A DNA stretch of 64,000 nt. Origin: Streptomyces graminofaciens. GTDB lineage: Bacteria; Actinomycetota; Actinomycetes; Streptomycetales; Streptomycetaceae. Positions 17,536 to 25,710 of this stretch are shown here, piece after piece; position 1 is the stretch's first letter, and each line of letters opens with the position of its first letter. The position numbers were made by a program, and so were the translations under genes. The stretch lies in contig NZ_AP018448.1 of assembly GCF_030294945.1 (NCBI RefSeq), forward strand, positions 10,202,501 to 10,266,500. The letters are read 5' to 3'. The notes under the pieces were generated by a model. That model had not been told where the DNA came from. It saw only the letters and a program-made list of their open reading frames with translations, and ran no database searches.

Positions 17536-18876
17536 ATGCAGCCCAACACTCTGCTCGACGCGATTCTCGACGAGGCCGGGATCTCCCACGCGGGACTCGC
17601 CGCCCACGTCAACCAGGCGGGACGGGCCCGAGGCCTCGCGCTTCGGTACGAACACACCGCTGTGGCGCGGTGGTTGAAGGGCCAGCGGCCACGCGGCCAG
17701 GTGCCGGACCTGATCTGCGAGGTGCTCGCCGGGCGGCTGCACCGGACCGTCACCCTGGACGACATCGGCCTCGGTGTCCCCGGTGAGCCGGCCACACCGA
17801 ACGGCTCGTCCCTCTCCGGGTTCGTGGAGCGGGCCACCGCCCTGTGGCGCTCCGACGAGCAGCAGCGCCCGCACGTCCTCGGCGCGCAGGCCGTCACCGG
17901 CACGCCCGCCGTGATGCCCGTGTGGGAGTGGGAGAACCCGCCGGAGGACGTCGACGTCTCGCGCGGCGGACGGCACCAGGTCAGCATGGCCGACATCGAG
18001 ATGCTGCGGGCCGCCCGCGCGCACTACGAGCAGATGTACCGGAAGGCGGGAGGGGTGGCGACCCGTACGCGGATAGTCGGGTTCCTCAACTCGGAGGCCG
18101 CGCCCCTGCTGCGCGGCAGCTACACGGATGCCACAGGCCGCCAACTGCACCGGGCCACGGGCGGGTTGGTCGCCATCGCCGGGATCTGCGCCTACGACTC
18201 CGACGCGCACGGGCTCGCCCAGCGGTACTTCCACCAGGCGCTCCGGCTCGCCAAGGCCAGCGGGGACCGGGGGCTCGGGGCGTATGTCATCGCGCTCCTC
18301 GTCAACCAGGCGCTGTTCATGAGGGAGTACCGGCAGGCCGTGGCCTTCGCCGAAGCCGCGCTGCGTGCCGCCGGGAAGCACATCACGCCGGCTCTCGCCT
18401 CCGACCTCTATGCGATGCAGGCCAAGGCGTACGCGCACCTCGGCGACGGGACGAGCGCGCTGTCCTGCATCCGGCGTGCCGAGCAGGCCGCCGACCGCAT
18501 CCGGCGCGGTCGCGAACCCGACGAGACCGGCTACGTCCAGCCCGGCCTGGTCAACGTACAGGTGGCGGAGGCGCTGCTCAGCCTCGGCGACCTCGCGGCG
18601 GCGGAGGAGCACGCGGCGGCGGCCGTGGACACGCCGGCGCACGACCGGGGGCGGGTGCACCGGCTCGCGATGCTCAGTCAGGTCGAGTTGCGGCAGGGCA
18701 ATGCCGACAAGGCGGTGGCGACCGCTGTGGAAATGGCCGAGCAGGCGCGCGGAATGGAGTCCATGCGCCTGCGTGACAGACTCCGCGTGGTACGCGAACA
18801 CCTGGTGCGCAGCGGCTGTGCCGGTACCGCCGAGGCCGCCGAACTGATCGACGGGGCACTGCGCGTACCGCTCTGA
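17536..18876 (+). CDS. NsdA-like regulator with tetratricopeptide repeats
   Basis: The 446-residue protein has an N-terminal helix-turn-helix-like segment (LLDAILDEAGISHAGLAAHVNQAGRARGLALRYEHTAVARWLKG, residues 6-49) and, from about residue 150, a string of helical pairs typical of TPRs (HGLAQRYFHQALRLAKASGD, YRQAVAFAEAALRAAG, ASDLYAMQAKAYAHLGDGTSALSCIRRAEQ, GNADKAVATAVEMAEQARG). Streptomyces NsdA proteins, negative regulators of differentiation and antibiotic production, share this build; whether this is an orthologue or paralogue is not decidable here. GGAGGGGC lies upstream of the ATG. It is apparently monocistronic. Confidence 0.7.
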   Translation: MQPNTLLDAILDEAGISHAGLAAHVNQAGRARGLALRYEHTAVARWLKGQRPRGQVPDLICEVLAGRLHRTVTLDDIGLGVPGEPATPNGSSLSGFVERATALWRSDEQQRPHVLGAQAVTGTPAVMPVWEWENPPEDVDVSRGGRHQVSMADIEMLRAARAHYEQMYRKAGGVATRTRIVGFLNSEAAPLLRGSYTDATGRQLHRATGGLVAIAGICAYDSDAHGLAQRYFHQALRLAKASGDRGLGAYVIALLVNQALFMREYRQAVAFAEAALRAAGKHITPALASDLYAMQAKAYAHLGDGTSALSCIRRAEQAADRIRRGREPDETGYVQPGLVNVQVAEALLSLGDLAAAEEHAAAAVDTPAHDRGRVHRLAMLSQVELRQGNADKAVATAVEMAEQARGMESMRLRDRLRVVREHLVRSGCAGTAEAAELIDGALRVPL

Positions 18877-18974
18877 ACCCTCCGCCCCGGGGCCGCCGTG
18901 CGCCGACTGTGTGCCTGCTGTCAGGTCGCTCCTGCTGCGATATTGCCACTTACTCGGCGGAAGGTGGCAGAACC

Positions 18975-19520
18975 GTGCAGTGGACGAAACACAACGAGCA
19001 AACTGTGTACTCAAACCGCTGGTTCAGCGTCAATCTCGCAGATGTCGCATTGCCGGACGGTCGGCACCTCGATCACTTCCTGATACGGCTGCGGCCGGTG
19101 GCCGTGGCCACAGTGGTCAACGAGGCCAACGAAGTGCTGCTGCTGTGGCGGCACCGATTCATCACTGACAGTTGGGGGTGGGAACTGGCCGCGGGCGTCG
19201 TCGAGGACGGCGAGGGAATCGCCGAGGCGGCGGCCCGCGAACTGGAGGAGGAGACCGGCTGGCGGCCGGGACCTCTGCGCCATCTGCTGAGCGTCGAGCC
19301 CTCCAACGGGCTCACCGACGCCCGGCACCACATCTACTGGTCCGACGAGGGCGCGTATGTCGGTCACCCCGTGGACGACTTCGAGTCGGACCGCCGGGAA
19401 TGGGTACCCCTCAAGCTCGTTCCCGACATGGTCGCCCGCGGCGAGGTCCCGGCCGCGAACATGGCGGCCGCGCTGCTCCTCCTGCATCATCTGAAACTCG
19501 GGCAGGACGCCTTGCCCTGA
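18975..19520 (+). CDS. Nudix hydrolase
   Basis: A 181-residue pyrophosphohydrolase cleaving a nucleoside diphosphate linked to another moiety. The complete Nudix box is present: GVVEDGEGIAEAAARELEEETGW (in the pattern G-x5-E-x7-REx2EExG). The arrangement, with RPVAVATVVNEANEVLLLWRHR before and LTDARHHIYWSDEGA after the box, resembles ADP-ribose pyrophosphatase-like enzymes. I chose the GTG at 18975 because GGAAGGTGG precedes it; reading frames further upstream are not protein-like. Confidence 0.9.
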   Translation: MQWTKHNEQTVYSNRWFSVNLADVALPDGRHLDHFLIRLRPVAVATVVNEANEVLLLWRHRFITDSWGWELAAGVVEDGEGIAEAAARELEEETGWRPGPLRHLLSVEPSNGLTDARHHIYWSDEGAYVGHPVDDFESDRREWVPLKLVPDMVARGEVPAANMAAALLLLHHLKLGQDALP

Positions 19521-19545
19521 TCGGTTCCCCCTCGCGTCCGCTCGG

Positions 19546-19803
19546 CTAGTGTCCGACGGCCTGCCAGATCGCGACCGCGAGCGCGCCCACGGCCGCGAGG
19601 GCCGCGACCGCGGGCAGCGGCCAGCGGGAGTGCTCCAGCGTGACGAGCCGGGTGCTCAGGTCGTCCAGTTCCTTGGCGTTCTGCTCCGCACGGTGACTGA
19701 GCAGGGTCAGCCCTCCTTCGACGCGTGCGTGTGACACGTCGAGGCGACGGCGTAACTCTGCGAGTTCACCGTGGAGGACGGGATGCTCGGGGTCGATGGC
19801 CAC
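19546..19803 (-). CDS. Small coiled-coil membrane protein with a TTA codon
   Basis: An 85-residue protein: an amphipathic, charged helix (residues 9-60, ELAELRRRLDVSHARVEGGLTLLSHRAEQNAKELDDLSTRLVTLEHSR) with heptad character, then one transmembrane segment (PLPAVAALAAVGALAVAIWQAV) at the C-terminus. This tail-anchored layout resembles XhlA-like and other small coiled-coil membrane proteins, but no family is certain. The GTG start at 19803 has AAAGGAG about 7 nt upstream, which supports translation. Leu17 is encoded by TTA (complement of 19753-19755), so expression should need bldA tRNA. Function unknown. Confidence 0.65.
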   Translation of the reverse strand: MAIDPEHPVLHGELAELRRRLDVSHARVEGGLTLLSHRAEQNAKELDDLSTRLVTLEHSRWPLPAVAALAAVGALAVAIWQAVGH

Positions 19804-19933
19804 GAGCCCGCTCCTTTCTGTAGTCGTCTACATCCCTGGCATGCGCACGTGAAGTCAACTCGCCTGGTGGGCGCGTGGGGAGCGTGTGCGACCGGCATAT
19901 GCGTGTCCGCCGCGCACACGGTGTGTGAATGCC

Positions 19934-19967
19934 GCGGGCCCGGCACCGTTTCCGGTGCCGGGCCCGC
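19934..19967 (-). terminator. Strong hairpin after the hydroxyacyl-CoA dehydrogenase gene
   Basis: A perfect 15-bp stem, GCGGGCCCGGCACCG/CGGTGCCGGGCCCGC, with a TTTC loop lies 63 bp beyond the dehydrogenase stop. It lacks a U-run, as most Streptomyces terminators do. It also insulates the small membrane-protein gene downstream. Confidence 0.75.
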
Positions 19968-20029
19968 GCACATATCGTGCGTCTACGGTCCGTAATCAGG
20001 CGTACGACGTGATCAGGCGTAGGACGTGA

Positions 20030-20890
20030 TCAGGGGTACGTGTAGAAGCCCGACCCCGTCTTGCGGCCCAGCCGGCCCGCGTCCACCATGCGCTGGAGCA
20101 GCGGGGGAGCGGCGTACAGGGGTTCCTTGTATTCGTCATACATGCTGTTGGCGATGGAGACGATGGTGTCCAGGCCGATCAGGTCGGACAGCTTCAGCGG
20201 GCCCATCGGGTGGGCGCAGCCCAGCTCCATGCCGTTGTCGATGTCCTCGCGGCCCGCGATGCCCGACTCGAACATCCGGATCGCGGAGAGCAGATACGGC
20301 ACGAGCAGCGCGTTGACCACGAAGCCCGAGCGGTCCTGGGCGCGGACGGCGTGCTTGCCGAGCACCTTCTCGGCGAAGAGCTGCGCCCGGCTGAGCGTGC
20401 CCTCGGAGGTGGTGAGCGCCGGGATCAGCTCGACGAGCTTCTGCACCGGGGCCGGATTGAAGAAGTGGATGCCGATGACGTGGTCGGGCCGCGAGGTGGC
20501 GACCGCCAGCTTGACCAGGGGGATGGAGGAGGTGTTGGACGCGAGTATCGCGTCGGGGCGGGTGATCACCTGGTCGAGCACCTGGAAGATCTCGGTCTTC
20601 ACCTGCTCGTTCTCCACGACCGCCTCGATCACGAGGTCACGGTCGGCGAACTCGCCGAGGTCGGTGGTGAAGCTCAGCCGCGCCAGCGTGGCGTCCCGCT
20701 CCTCCTCAGTGATCTTGCCGCGCTCGGCCGCCTTGGACAGGGAGTTGAACAGCCGGGTACGGCCGAACTCCAGGGCCTCGCCGGTGGTCTCGGCGACCTT
20801 CACGTCCAGACCGGCGCGGGCGCACACCTCGGCGATGCCCGCTCCCATCTGGCCGCAGCCCACCACTCCGACGCGTTCGATGTCGGTCAC
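20030..20890 (-). CDS. 3-hydroxybutyryl-CoA dehydrogenase
   Basis: The enzyme oxidises or forms 3-hydroxyacyl-CoA with NAD(P), in butyrate/polyhydroxybutyrate or beta-oxidation metabolism. The 286-residue length matches the single-domain-pair family. The Rossmann motif VGVVGCGQMGAGIAEVCARAG opens the protein; VIEAVVENEQVKTEIFQVLD, LASNTSSIPL and GIHFFNPAPVQKLVELI (catalytic His and Asn) follow, then DRSGFVVNALLVPYLLSAIRM and GCAHPMGPLKLSDLIGLD of the C-terminal domain. I chose the GTG at 20890, which has GAGGAC upstream; the open frame further 5' is atypical. No other fatty-acid gene is adjacent. Confidence 0.93.
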   Translation of the reverse strand: MTDIERVGVVGCGQMGAGIAEVCARAGLDVKVAETTGEALEFGRTRLFNSLSKAAERGKITEEERDATLARLSFTTDLGEFADRDLVIEAVVENEQVKTEIFQVLDQVITRPDAILASNTSSIPLVKLAVATSRPDHVIGIHFFNPAPVQKLVELIPALTTSEGTLSRAQLFAEKVLGKHAVRAQDRSGFVVNALLVPYLLSAIRMFESGIAGREDIDNGMELGCAHPMGPLKLSDLIGLDTIVSIANSMYDEYKEPLYAAPPLLQRMVDAGRLGRKTGSGFYTYP

Positions 20891-21062
20891 ATCGTCCTCT
20901 TTCGCTGGTCTACGTGCCTCGGCAGATACCCCGGGTGTGGGACTGTGCCAAACCTGCACGTTACCTCCGGTGGCTACTGATCAGTATCGCGGGTGCCCCA
21001 TGCAAGTCTGGGAACGGTCCGCGATCGAGCGAGCGCACAGTGGTACGCACGGAGGTAAGAGG

Positions 21063-22316
21063 GTGCATCGGAAGCCATGGATGTCGCGGCGGGCGTTCTG
21101 GGCGACCGCGGCGACGACGCTCCTGGCGGCGGGTGGGGTCGCCGCCGGAACCGCGATGGCCGGTGGCGAGCACAAGCGACGGTGGGCGGCCGGTGAGCTG
21201 CGGGGGATGTGGCTGGCCACCGTCTCGGGCCGGGACTGGCCGTCCAAAGTGGGGCTCACCGCCGAGCGGCAGCGCGCCGAGCTGCTCGCCCATCTCGACA
21301 CCGCCGTGGAGCGCCGCCTCAACGCGGTGATCTTCCAGGTCCGGCCGTCCGCCGACGCGCTCTGGCCCTCCCCGTACGAGCCCTGGTCGCATTACCTCAC
21401 CGGCACCCAGGGCAAGGACCCCGGCTGGGACCCGCTGGGCACGGCCGTCGAGGAGGCCCATGCCCGGGGCCTGGAGCTGCATGCCTGGTTCAACCCGTAC
21501 CGGATCGCCAATCACACCGACCCGAGCCGGCTCGTCGCCTCGCACCCCGCCCGCGAGCACCCGAGCTGGGTCGTCCCCTACGGGGGCAAGCTCTACTACA
21601 ACCCGGGTATCCCGGCCGTCCGGGCCTTTGTGCAAAAGGCCATGCTGGACGCCGTACGGAAGTACCCGGTCGACGCCGTGCACTTCGACGACTACTTCTA
21701 CCCGTACCCGGTAGCGAGCCAGGTCTTCGACGACGACGCGGCGTACGACGCGTACGGCGGGAGCTTCTCCAGCCGGGCCGCCTGGCGGCGCGACAACATC
21801 GACAAGCTGGTGCGGGAGACGGCGGCGCAGATCAAGCAGATCAGGCCCGGTACGCAGTTCGGGATCAGCCCCTTCGGCGTGTGGCGCAACGCGGCCACCG
21901 ATCCGCTCGGCTCGGACACCCGGGCGGGCGTGCAGACGTACGACGATCTGTACGCGGACACCCGGACGTGGGTGCGGAAGGGCTGGATCGACTACCTCGT
22001 CCCGCAGCTCTACTGGAACATCGGCTTCGCCGCCGCCGACTACGCCAAGCTGCTGCCCTGGTGGGCGGAAGTGGCGAAGGGCTCGCGGACGAGGCTGTAC
22101 ATCGGCGAGGCCCTGTACAAGGCGGGGGACCCGGCGCAGCCCGCGGCCTGGCAGAAGCCGACCGAGCTGTCCCGGCACCTGACCCTCGCCCACGACCATG
22201 CAGAGGTGCGCGGGCATGTGTTCTTCTCGGCCCGGGAAGTCGCCGCCGACCGGATCGGCGCGATGGCGCGGGTGGTCGCCGACCACTACGAGCGGCCGGC
22301 GGAACCACCGCGCTGA
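21063..22316 (+). CDS. Tat-exported family-10-like glycosyl hydrolase (GHL10)
   Basis: The 417-residue protein begins at GTG 21063, preceded by GGAGGT at 6 nt. A twin-arginine signal (MSRRAFWATAATTLLAAGGVAAG) directs export of the folded enzyme. The barrel shows ELRGMWLATVSGRDWPSK, NAVIFQVRPSADALWPS, LELHAWFNPYRI, VDAVHFDDYFYPYP and IDYLVPQLYWNIGF, hallmarks of the GHL10 (formerly DUF187-type) domain found in cell-surface and spore-wall-associated proteins. The acidic FDDYFYP and LYWN motifs are likely catalytic. Substrate unknown, perhaps a cell-wall or capsular glycan. It diverges from the dehydrogenase across a short shared promoter region. Confidence 0.85.
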   Translation: MHRKPWMSRRAFWATAATTLLAAGGVAAGTAMAGGEHKRRWAAGELRGMWLATVSGRDWPSKVGLTAERQRAELLAHLDTAVERRLNAVIFQVRPSADALWPSPYEPWSHYLTGTQGKDPGWDPLGTAVEEAHARGLELHAWFNPYRIANHTDPSRLVASHPAREHPSWVVPYGGKLYYNPGIPAVRAFVQKAMLDAVRKYPVDAVHFDDYFYPYPVASQVFDDDAAYDAYGGSFSSRAAWRRDNIDKLVRETAAQIKQIRPGTQFGISPFGVWRNAATDPLGSDTRAGVQTYDDLYADTRTWVRKGWIDYLVPQLYWNIGFAAADYAKLLPWWAEVAKGSRTRLYIGEALYKAGDPAQPAAWQKPTELSRHLTLAHDHAEVRGHVFFSAREVAADRIGAMARVVADHYERPAEPPR

Positions 22317-22331
22317 ACTTCGGGGGGCCGC

Positions 22332-22532
22332 CTACTTCAGAGGCTCCCCGTGGTGGCGGACGACCGTGTCCGGGCCGGGGGCCATCAGTGCCTCGTGGCC
22401 GTCGTCGGTGAAGCGCACCCGGTAGGGCGGATTGCCGTTCTGGCCGAGCACTTCCAGGACCTCCGCGGTCCGGTCGTGGTGCCCGACGGTCCTGCCGTGT
22501 ACCAGCAGAGTGTCGCCTACGTCTGCGTGCAT
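22332..22532 (-). CDS. DUF1918 protein
   Basis: A 66-residue protein (MHADVGDTLLVHGRTVGHHDRTAEVLEV ... YRVRFTDDGHEALMAPGPDTVVRHH) matching the short, beta-rich DUF1918 family common in actinobacteria. The C-terminal GPDTVVRH is a recurring signature. Function unknown; GGAGG precedes the ATG. It converges on the glycosidase gene with 15 bp between stops. Confidence 0.85.
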   Translation of the reverse strand: MHADVGDTLLVHGRTVGHHDRTAEVLEVLGQNGNPPYRVRFTDDGHEALMAPGPDTVVRHHGEPLK

Positions 22533-22620
22533 CTGGGGGCCTCCTCGTCTTGCACGGGAGTGGCGGTCCGTGCCCGCAGTCTACGGCTGGCGGTGCCGTT
22601 CGGACCGGTGTGCGTCTCGG

Positions 22621-23604
22621 TCAGGCGGATGTCCGCTGGGTGACCGCGATGCAGACCAGTACGGCGGCGGCCGTCAGGGGCGCGGCCGGGGTGAGCTGCT
22701 CGCCGAGCAGCAGCACTGACCACACCAGTGTGAGCAGGGGCTGGGCCAGCTGCAACTGGCTGGCCTTCGGTATGCCGATCGCCGCCATGCCCCGGTACCA
22801 GACGACCAGCCCGAGGAACTGGGACCCGGCGGCCACCCACAGCAGCCCGACGACGCTGTGCGCGGTCAGCTCGACCGGCTCGTACGACAGGGCCAGCAGC
22901 GCGCCCGGCACACTGATCGGCAGGCACAGCACCAGGGCCCAGCCGATGACCTGCCAGCCGGGCATCACCCGGGCCAGCCGTCCGCCCTCGGTGTAGCCGG
23001 CCGCGCACACCAGCAGCGCGGCGAACAGATACAGGTCGGCCGTGCTCAGGGCACCACCGCTCTGCGCCACGGTGAACGCGAGCACAGCGGCGGCTCCCGC
23101 GAGGGCGGCGGTCCAGAAGGTGCGCGAGGGGCGGGTGCCCATGCGCAGTGCCGAGAGCAGGGCGGTCGTCAGCGGCAGCAGCCCGACCACGACGGCGGCG
23201 TGCGCGGTGGTCGAGGTCCGCAGCGCGAGGGTGGTCAGCATCGGGAAGCCCAGCACGACACCGGCGGCCACGACCGCGAGCCCCGCCCAGTGGCGGCGAC
23301 CGGGCAGCGCCACCCTCCCCCACGCTCGGCCTCGCTCGCGCGGGGCGACCCCCACGGCCAGCAGACAGCCGCCCGCGACGACGGCCGCGAGCACGCTGCG
23401 CACGGCGACCAGGGACCAGGGGCCGAAGCCCTCCAGGCCCCAGGCGGTGGCCGGGAACGTGAGGGAGAAGACGGTCACTCCGAGGGCGGCCTGGAGGGTG
23501 CCGCCGAGCCGGGGGACGACGGGGGCCGTACGCGAGGCGCTGTCTCCCCGGCTGCCGTCGACCGCTACTGGACTTTCCGCGATAGCGCTACTCTGTGCTC
23601 TCAT
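22621..23604 (-). CDS. EamA/DMT-family transporter
   Basis: The 327-residue protein has about ten hydrophobic segments in two EamA repeats (for example LGVTVFSLTFPATAWGL, HWAGLAVVAAGVVLGFPMLTTLAL, AHSVVGLLWVAAGSQFLGLVVWY, PLLTLVWSVLLLGEQLTPAAPLTAAAVLVCIAV), the drug/metabolite exporter layout. Substrate unknown, but the divergent MocR-type regulator suggests an amino acid or vitamin B6-related compound. Its ATG (23604-23602) shares two bases with the regulator's ATG (23603-23605). The loop RERGRAWGRVALPGRRHW is encoded by a dispersed palindromic repeat near 23309-23356. Confidence 0.88.
   Translation of the reverse strand: MRAQSSAIAESPVAVDGSRGDSASRTAPVVPRLGGTLQAALGVTVFSLTFPATAWGLEGFGPWSLVAVRSVLAAVVAGGCLLAVGVAPRERGRAWGRVALPGRRHWAGLAVVAAGVVLGFPMLTTLALRTSTTAHAAVVVGLLPLTTALLSALRMGTRPSRTFWTAALAGAAAVLAFTVAQSGGALSTADLYLFAALLVCAAGYTEGGRLARVMPGWQVIGWALVLCLPISVPGALLALSYEPVELTAHSVVGLLWVAAGSQFLGLVVWYRGMAAIGIPKASQLQLAQPLLTLVWSVLLLGEQLTPAAPLTAAAVLVCIAVTQRTSA
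23309..23356. repeat. Dispersed palindromic repeat inside the EamA gene
   Basis: ACCCTCCCCCACGCTCGG, then CCTCGCTCGCGCGGGGCGACCCCCAC, is an imperfect palindrome of the same CTCCCCC...ACCCCCA type as the repeat at 11176. It is normally intergenic; here it is read in frame and encodes part of a cytoplasmic loop. Confidence 0.55.
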
Positions 23605-23622
23605 GCAAGAGCGTAGCAGTGT
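23586..23622. promoter_or_regulatory. Shared divergent promoter/operator of the EamA and MocR genes
   Basis: The two start codons overlap at 23602-23605. On each side lies the same box: GCTACTCT (23587-23594) before the MocR ATG and, on the other strand, GCTACGCTCT (23611-23620) before the EamA ATG. They form an imperfect inverted repeat around the start codons and could serve as -10 boxes of two leaderless transcripts and as the MocR binding site. Confidence 0.5.
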
Positions 23623-25048
23623 GGGCGAACTGGCGGAGCAACTGCGGAAAGAGCTGGACCGCTACTCGGCAGGCGGAAAGCTCCCATCGAGCCGGGTGCT
23701 GGTGGACCGTTACCGGGTGAGCCCGGTGACCGTCTCCCGGGCCCTGGCGCAACTGGCCGCCGAGGGGCTGGTGGTGACCCGGCCGGGCGCCGGGGCGTTC
23801 CGGGCCGTGCCCCGCGAGAGCGGGTCGGCGGCCCTGGGGGACACCTCCTGGCAGGAGGTCGCGCTGAGCGCGGACGGCGCCGCCGAGCTGGTGCCGCGCA
23901 CGGTGGACGCATCCGGGGTGCTGGCCACGCTGGCCTCCCCGCCGCCCGGCGTGATCGAGTTCAACAGCGGCTATCTGCACCCCTCGCTCCAGCCGGAGCA
24001 GGCGATGGGCGCGGCCCTGTCCCGCGCCGGGCGCCGGCCCGGCGTCTGGGCCCGGCCTCCGGTCGAGGGGGTCCCCGAGCTGCGCGAATGGTTCGCGCGG
24101 AGCATCGGCGGCGCGATCACCGCGGCCGAGGTGCTCGTCACCTCCGGCGGCCAGTCCGCGCTGACCACGGCCCTGCGCGCCCTCGCCCCGCCGGGCGCCC
24201 CGGTGCTGGTCGAATCGCCCACGTACCCGGGCATGTTGGCCATCGCGCGCGCCGCCGGGCTGCGGCCCGTCCCGGTGCCGGTGGACCCGGACGGCGTACG
24301 ACCGGCCCTCCTCGCCGACGCGTTCCGGGCGACGGGCGCCCGGGTCTTCGTCTGCCAACCGCTGTTCCAGAACCCCACGGGCGCCACGCTCGCGCCCGAG
24401 CGCCGGGGCGAAGTCCTGCGGATCGCACGCGAGGCGGGGGCCTTCGTCATCGAGGACGACTTCGTGCGCCGGCTCGCGCACGAGGACTCGGGGCCGCTGC
24501 CGCGCCCCCTCGCGGCCGACGACCCGGACGGCGTGGTCGTCCATGTCTCCTCGCTCACCAAGGCGACCTCGCCCAGCTTCCGGGTGGGCGCCCTCGCGGC
24601 CCGCGGCCCCGTGCTGGGGCGGCTGCGCGCCATCCAGGTCGTCGACACCTTCTTCGTACCGCGCCCCCTCCAGGAGGCCGCCCTCGAACTCGTCGGCTCG
24701 CCCGCCTGGCCGCGCCATCTGCGGGCGGTGTCAAGGGAGTTGAAGGACCGCCGGGACACGATGACGACCGCGCTGCGCCTGGACCTGCCCGAACTCGCCC
24801 TGCCCCACATCCCCTCCGGCGGCTACCACCTCTGGCTGCGCCTGCCCGACGGCACGGACGAACCCGCCCTGGTCGCCGCCGCCCTCCGCGCGGGCGTCGC
24901 GGTCACCCCCGGCCGCCCCTACTTCAGCGCCGAAGCCCCGGCCGGACACCTGAGGTTGAGCTTCGTCGGGGTGACGGGAACGGGCGAGATCACGGAGGGG
25001 GTACGGCGGCTGAGGGCAGCGCTAAACGGTTCGACAGCCGGCTCCTGA
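23603..25048 (+). CDS. MocR-type regulator: GntR helix-turn-helix fused to an aminotransferase-like domain
   Basis: A 481-residue PLP-binding transcription factor. Residues about 10-65 form the winged helix (LRKELDRYSAGGKLPSSRVLVDRYRVSPVTVSRALAQLAAEGLVVTRPGAGAFR); the rest is a fold-type I aminotransferase domain with VTSGGQSALTTALRAL, ESPTYPGMLAIARAAG, QPLFQNPTGATLAPERR, FVIEDDFVRRLAH and the lysine in VSSLTKATSPSFRVG. MocR proteins sense a PLP-linked amine or amino acid and usually control the adjacent gene, here the EamA exporter. The ATG is followed closely from a -10-like TACTCT (23589-23594), implying a leaderless mRNA. GTG at 23618 is an alternative start. Confidence 0.9.
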   Translation: MQERSSVGELAEQLRKELDRYSAGGKLPSSRVLVDRYRVSPVTVSRALAQLAAEGLVVTRPGAGAFRAVPRESGSAALGDTSWQEVALSADGAAELVPRTVDASGVLATLASPPPGVIEFNSGYLHPSLQPEQAMGAALSRAGRRPGVWARPPVEGVPELREWFARSIGGAITAAEVLVTSGGQSALTTALRALAPPGAPVLVESPTYPGMLAIARAAGLRPVPVPVDPDGVRPALLADAFRATGARVFVCQPLFQNPTGATLAPERRGEVLRIAREAGAFVIEDDFVRRLAHEDSGPLPRPLAADDPDGVVVHVSSLTKATSPSFRVGALAARGPVLGRLRAIQVVDTFFVPRPLQEAALELVGSPAWPRHLRAVSRELKDRRDTMTTALRLDLPELALPHIPSGGYHLWLRLPDGTDEPALVAAALRAGVAVTPGRPYFSAEAPAGHLRLSFVGVTGTGEITEGVRRLRAALNGSTAGS

Positions 25049-25065
25049 CCTGCGAACGTCCAGCC

Positions 25066-25527
25066 ATGACCGACGAATCACGCCCCCTCGACGGGGCCGC
25101 CCTCGACCTCCCCGAGGGCTACGAGATCTCCGCGGACCCCGCCCGTATCGACATCGACCGGGTCCACCGCTGGCTGTCCGACGACGCGTACTGGGCCCTC
25201 GGCCGGCCGCGCGAGAAGCACGAGCGGGCAGTCGCAGGCTCGCTCAACTTCGGTGCGTACGACCGGGCTTCGGGCGAGCAGGTCGCTTATGCGCGAGTGG
25301 TGACCGACGGGGCGACGTTCGCCTGGCTCTGCGATGTGTACGTCGACCCGGGCGCGCGGGGCGCGGGGCTCGGCACCGCGCTCGTCGCGGCCGTACGCGC
25401 GCACCTGGAACCGCTCGGGCTGCGACGTATCCTGCTCGCCACGCACGACGCGCACGGCGTCTACGCCAAGCTCGGCTTCGAGCCGCTCGCCAAGCCGGAC
25501 CAGTGGATGGCGCTCGTCTTCGAGTGA
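25066..25527 (+). CDS. GNAT-family N-acetyltransferase
   Basis: A 153-residue acetyl-CoA-dependent acyltransferase. The GNAT core is clear: FAWLCDVYVDPGARGAGLGTALVAAVRAHLEPLG (motif A with the R-G-x-G-L-G acetyl-CoA loop) and ILLATHDAHGVYAKLGFEPLAKPDQWM (motif B). It starts 18 bp after the MocR gene and is probably cotranscribed with it. Substrate unknown; a small amine is plausible given the MocR partner. Confidence 0.88.
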   Translation: MTDESRPLDGAALDLPEGYEISADPARIDIDRVHRWLSDDAYWALGRPREKHERAVAGSLNFGAYDRASGEQVAYARVVTDGATFAWLCDVYVDPGARGAGLGTALVAAVRAHLEPLGLRRILLATHDAHGVYAKLGFEPLAKPDQWMALVFE

Positions 25528-25710
25528 GGCGCGGCGGCGGTCGGGAAGTGGGCCGAGCGAGGCGGCGACGTGGCCGGGAGTGGCCTGAGCGAGGCGGCGA
25601 CGTGACCGGCGGACAGCCTCGGGGACCGGCTCCGTGAGCGTGGAGGAACCCTGGGTAACTCCTGGGTAACGCCTCTTGACCTGCGGACTCTCTCGCTCCA
25701 CCATCGCCGC

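Noticed and set aside
25545..25620. Tandem 32-bp repeat (GAGCGAGGCGGCGACGTG twice) after the GNAT gene
   Set aside because: Only two imperfect units without symmetry; too little to call a functional element.
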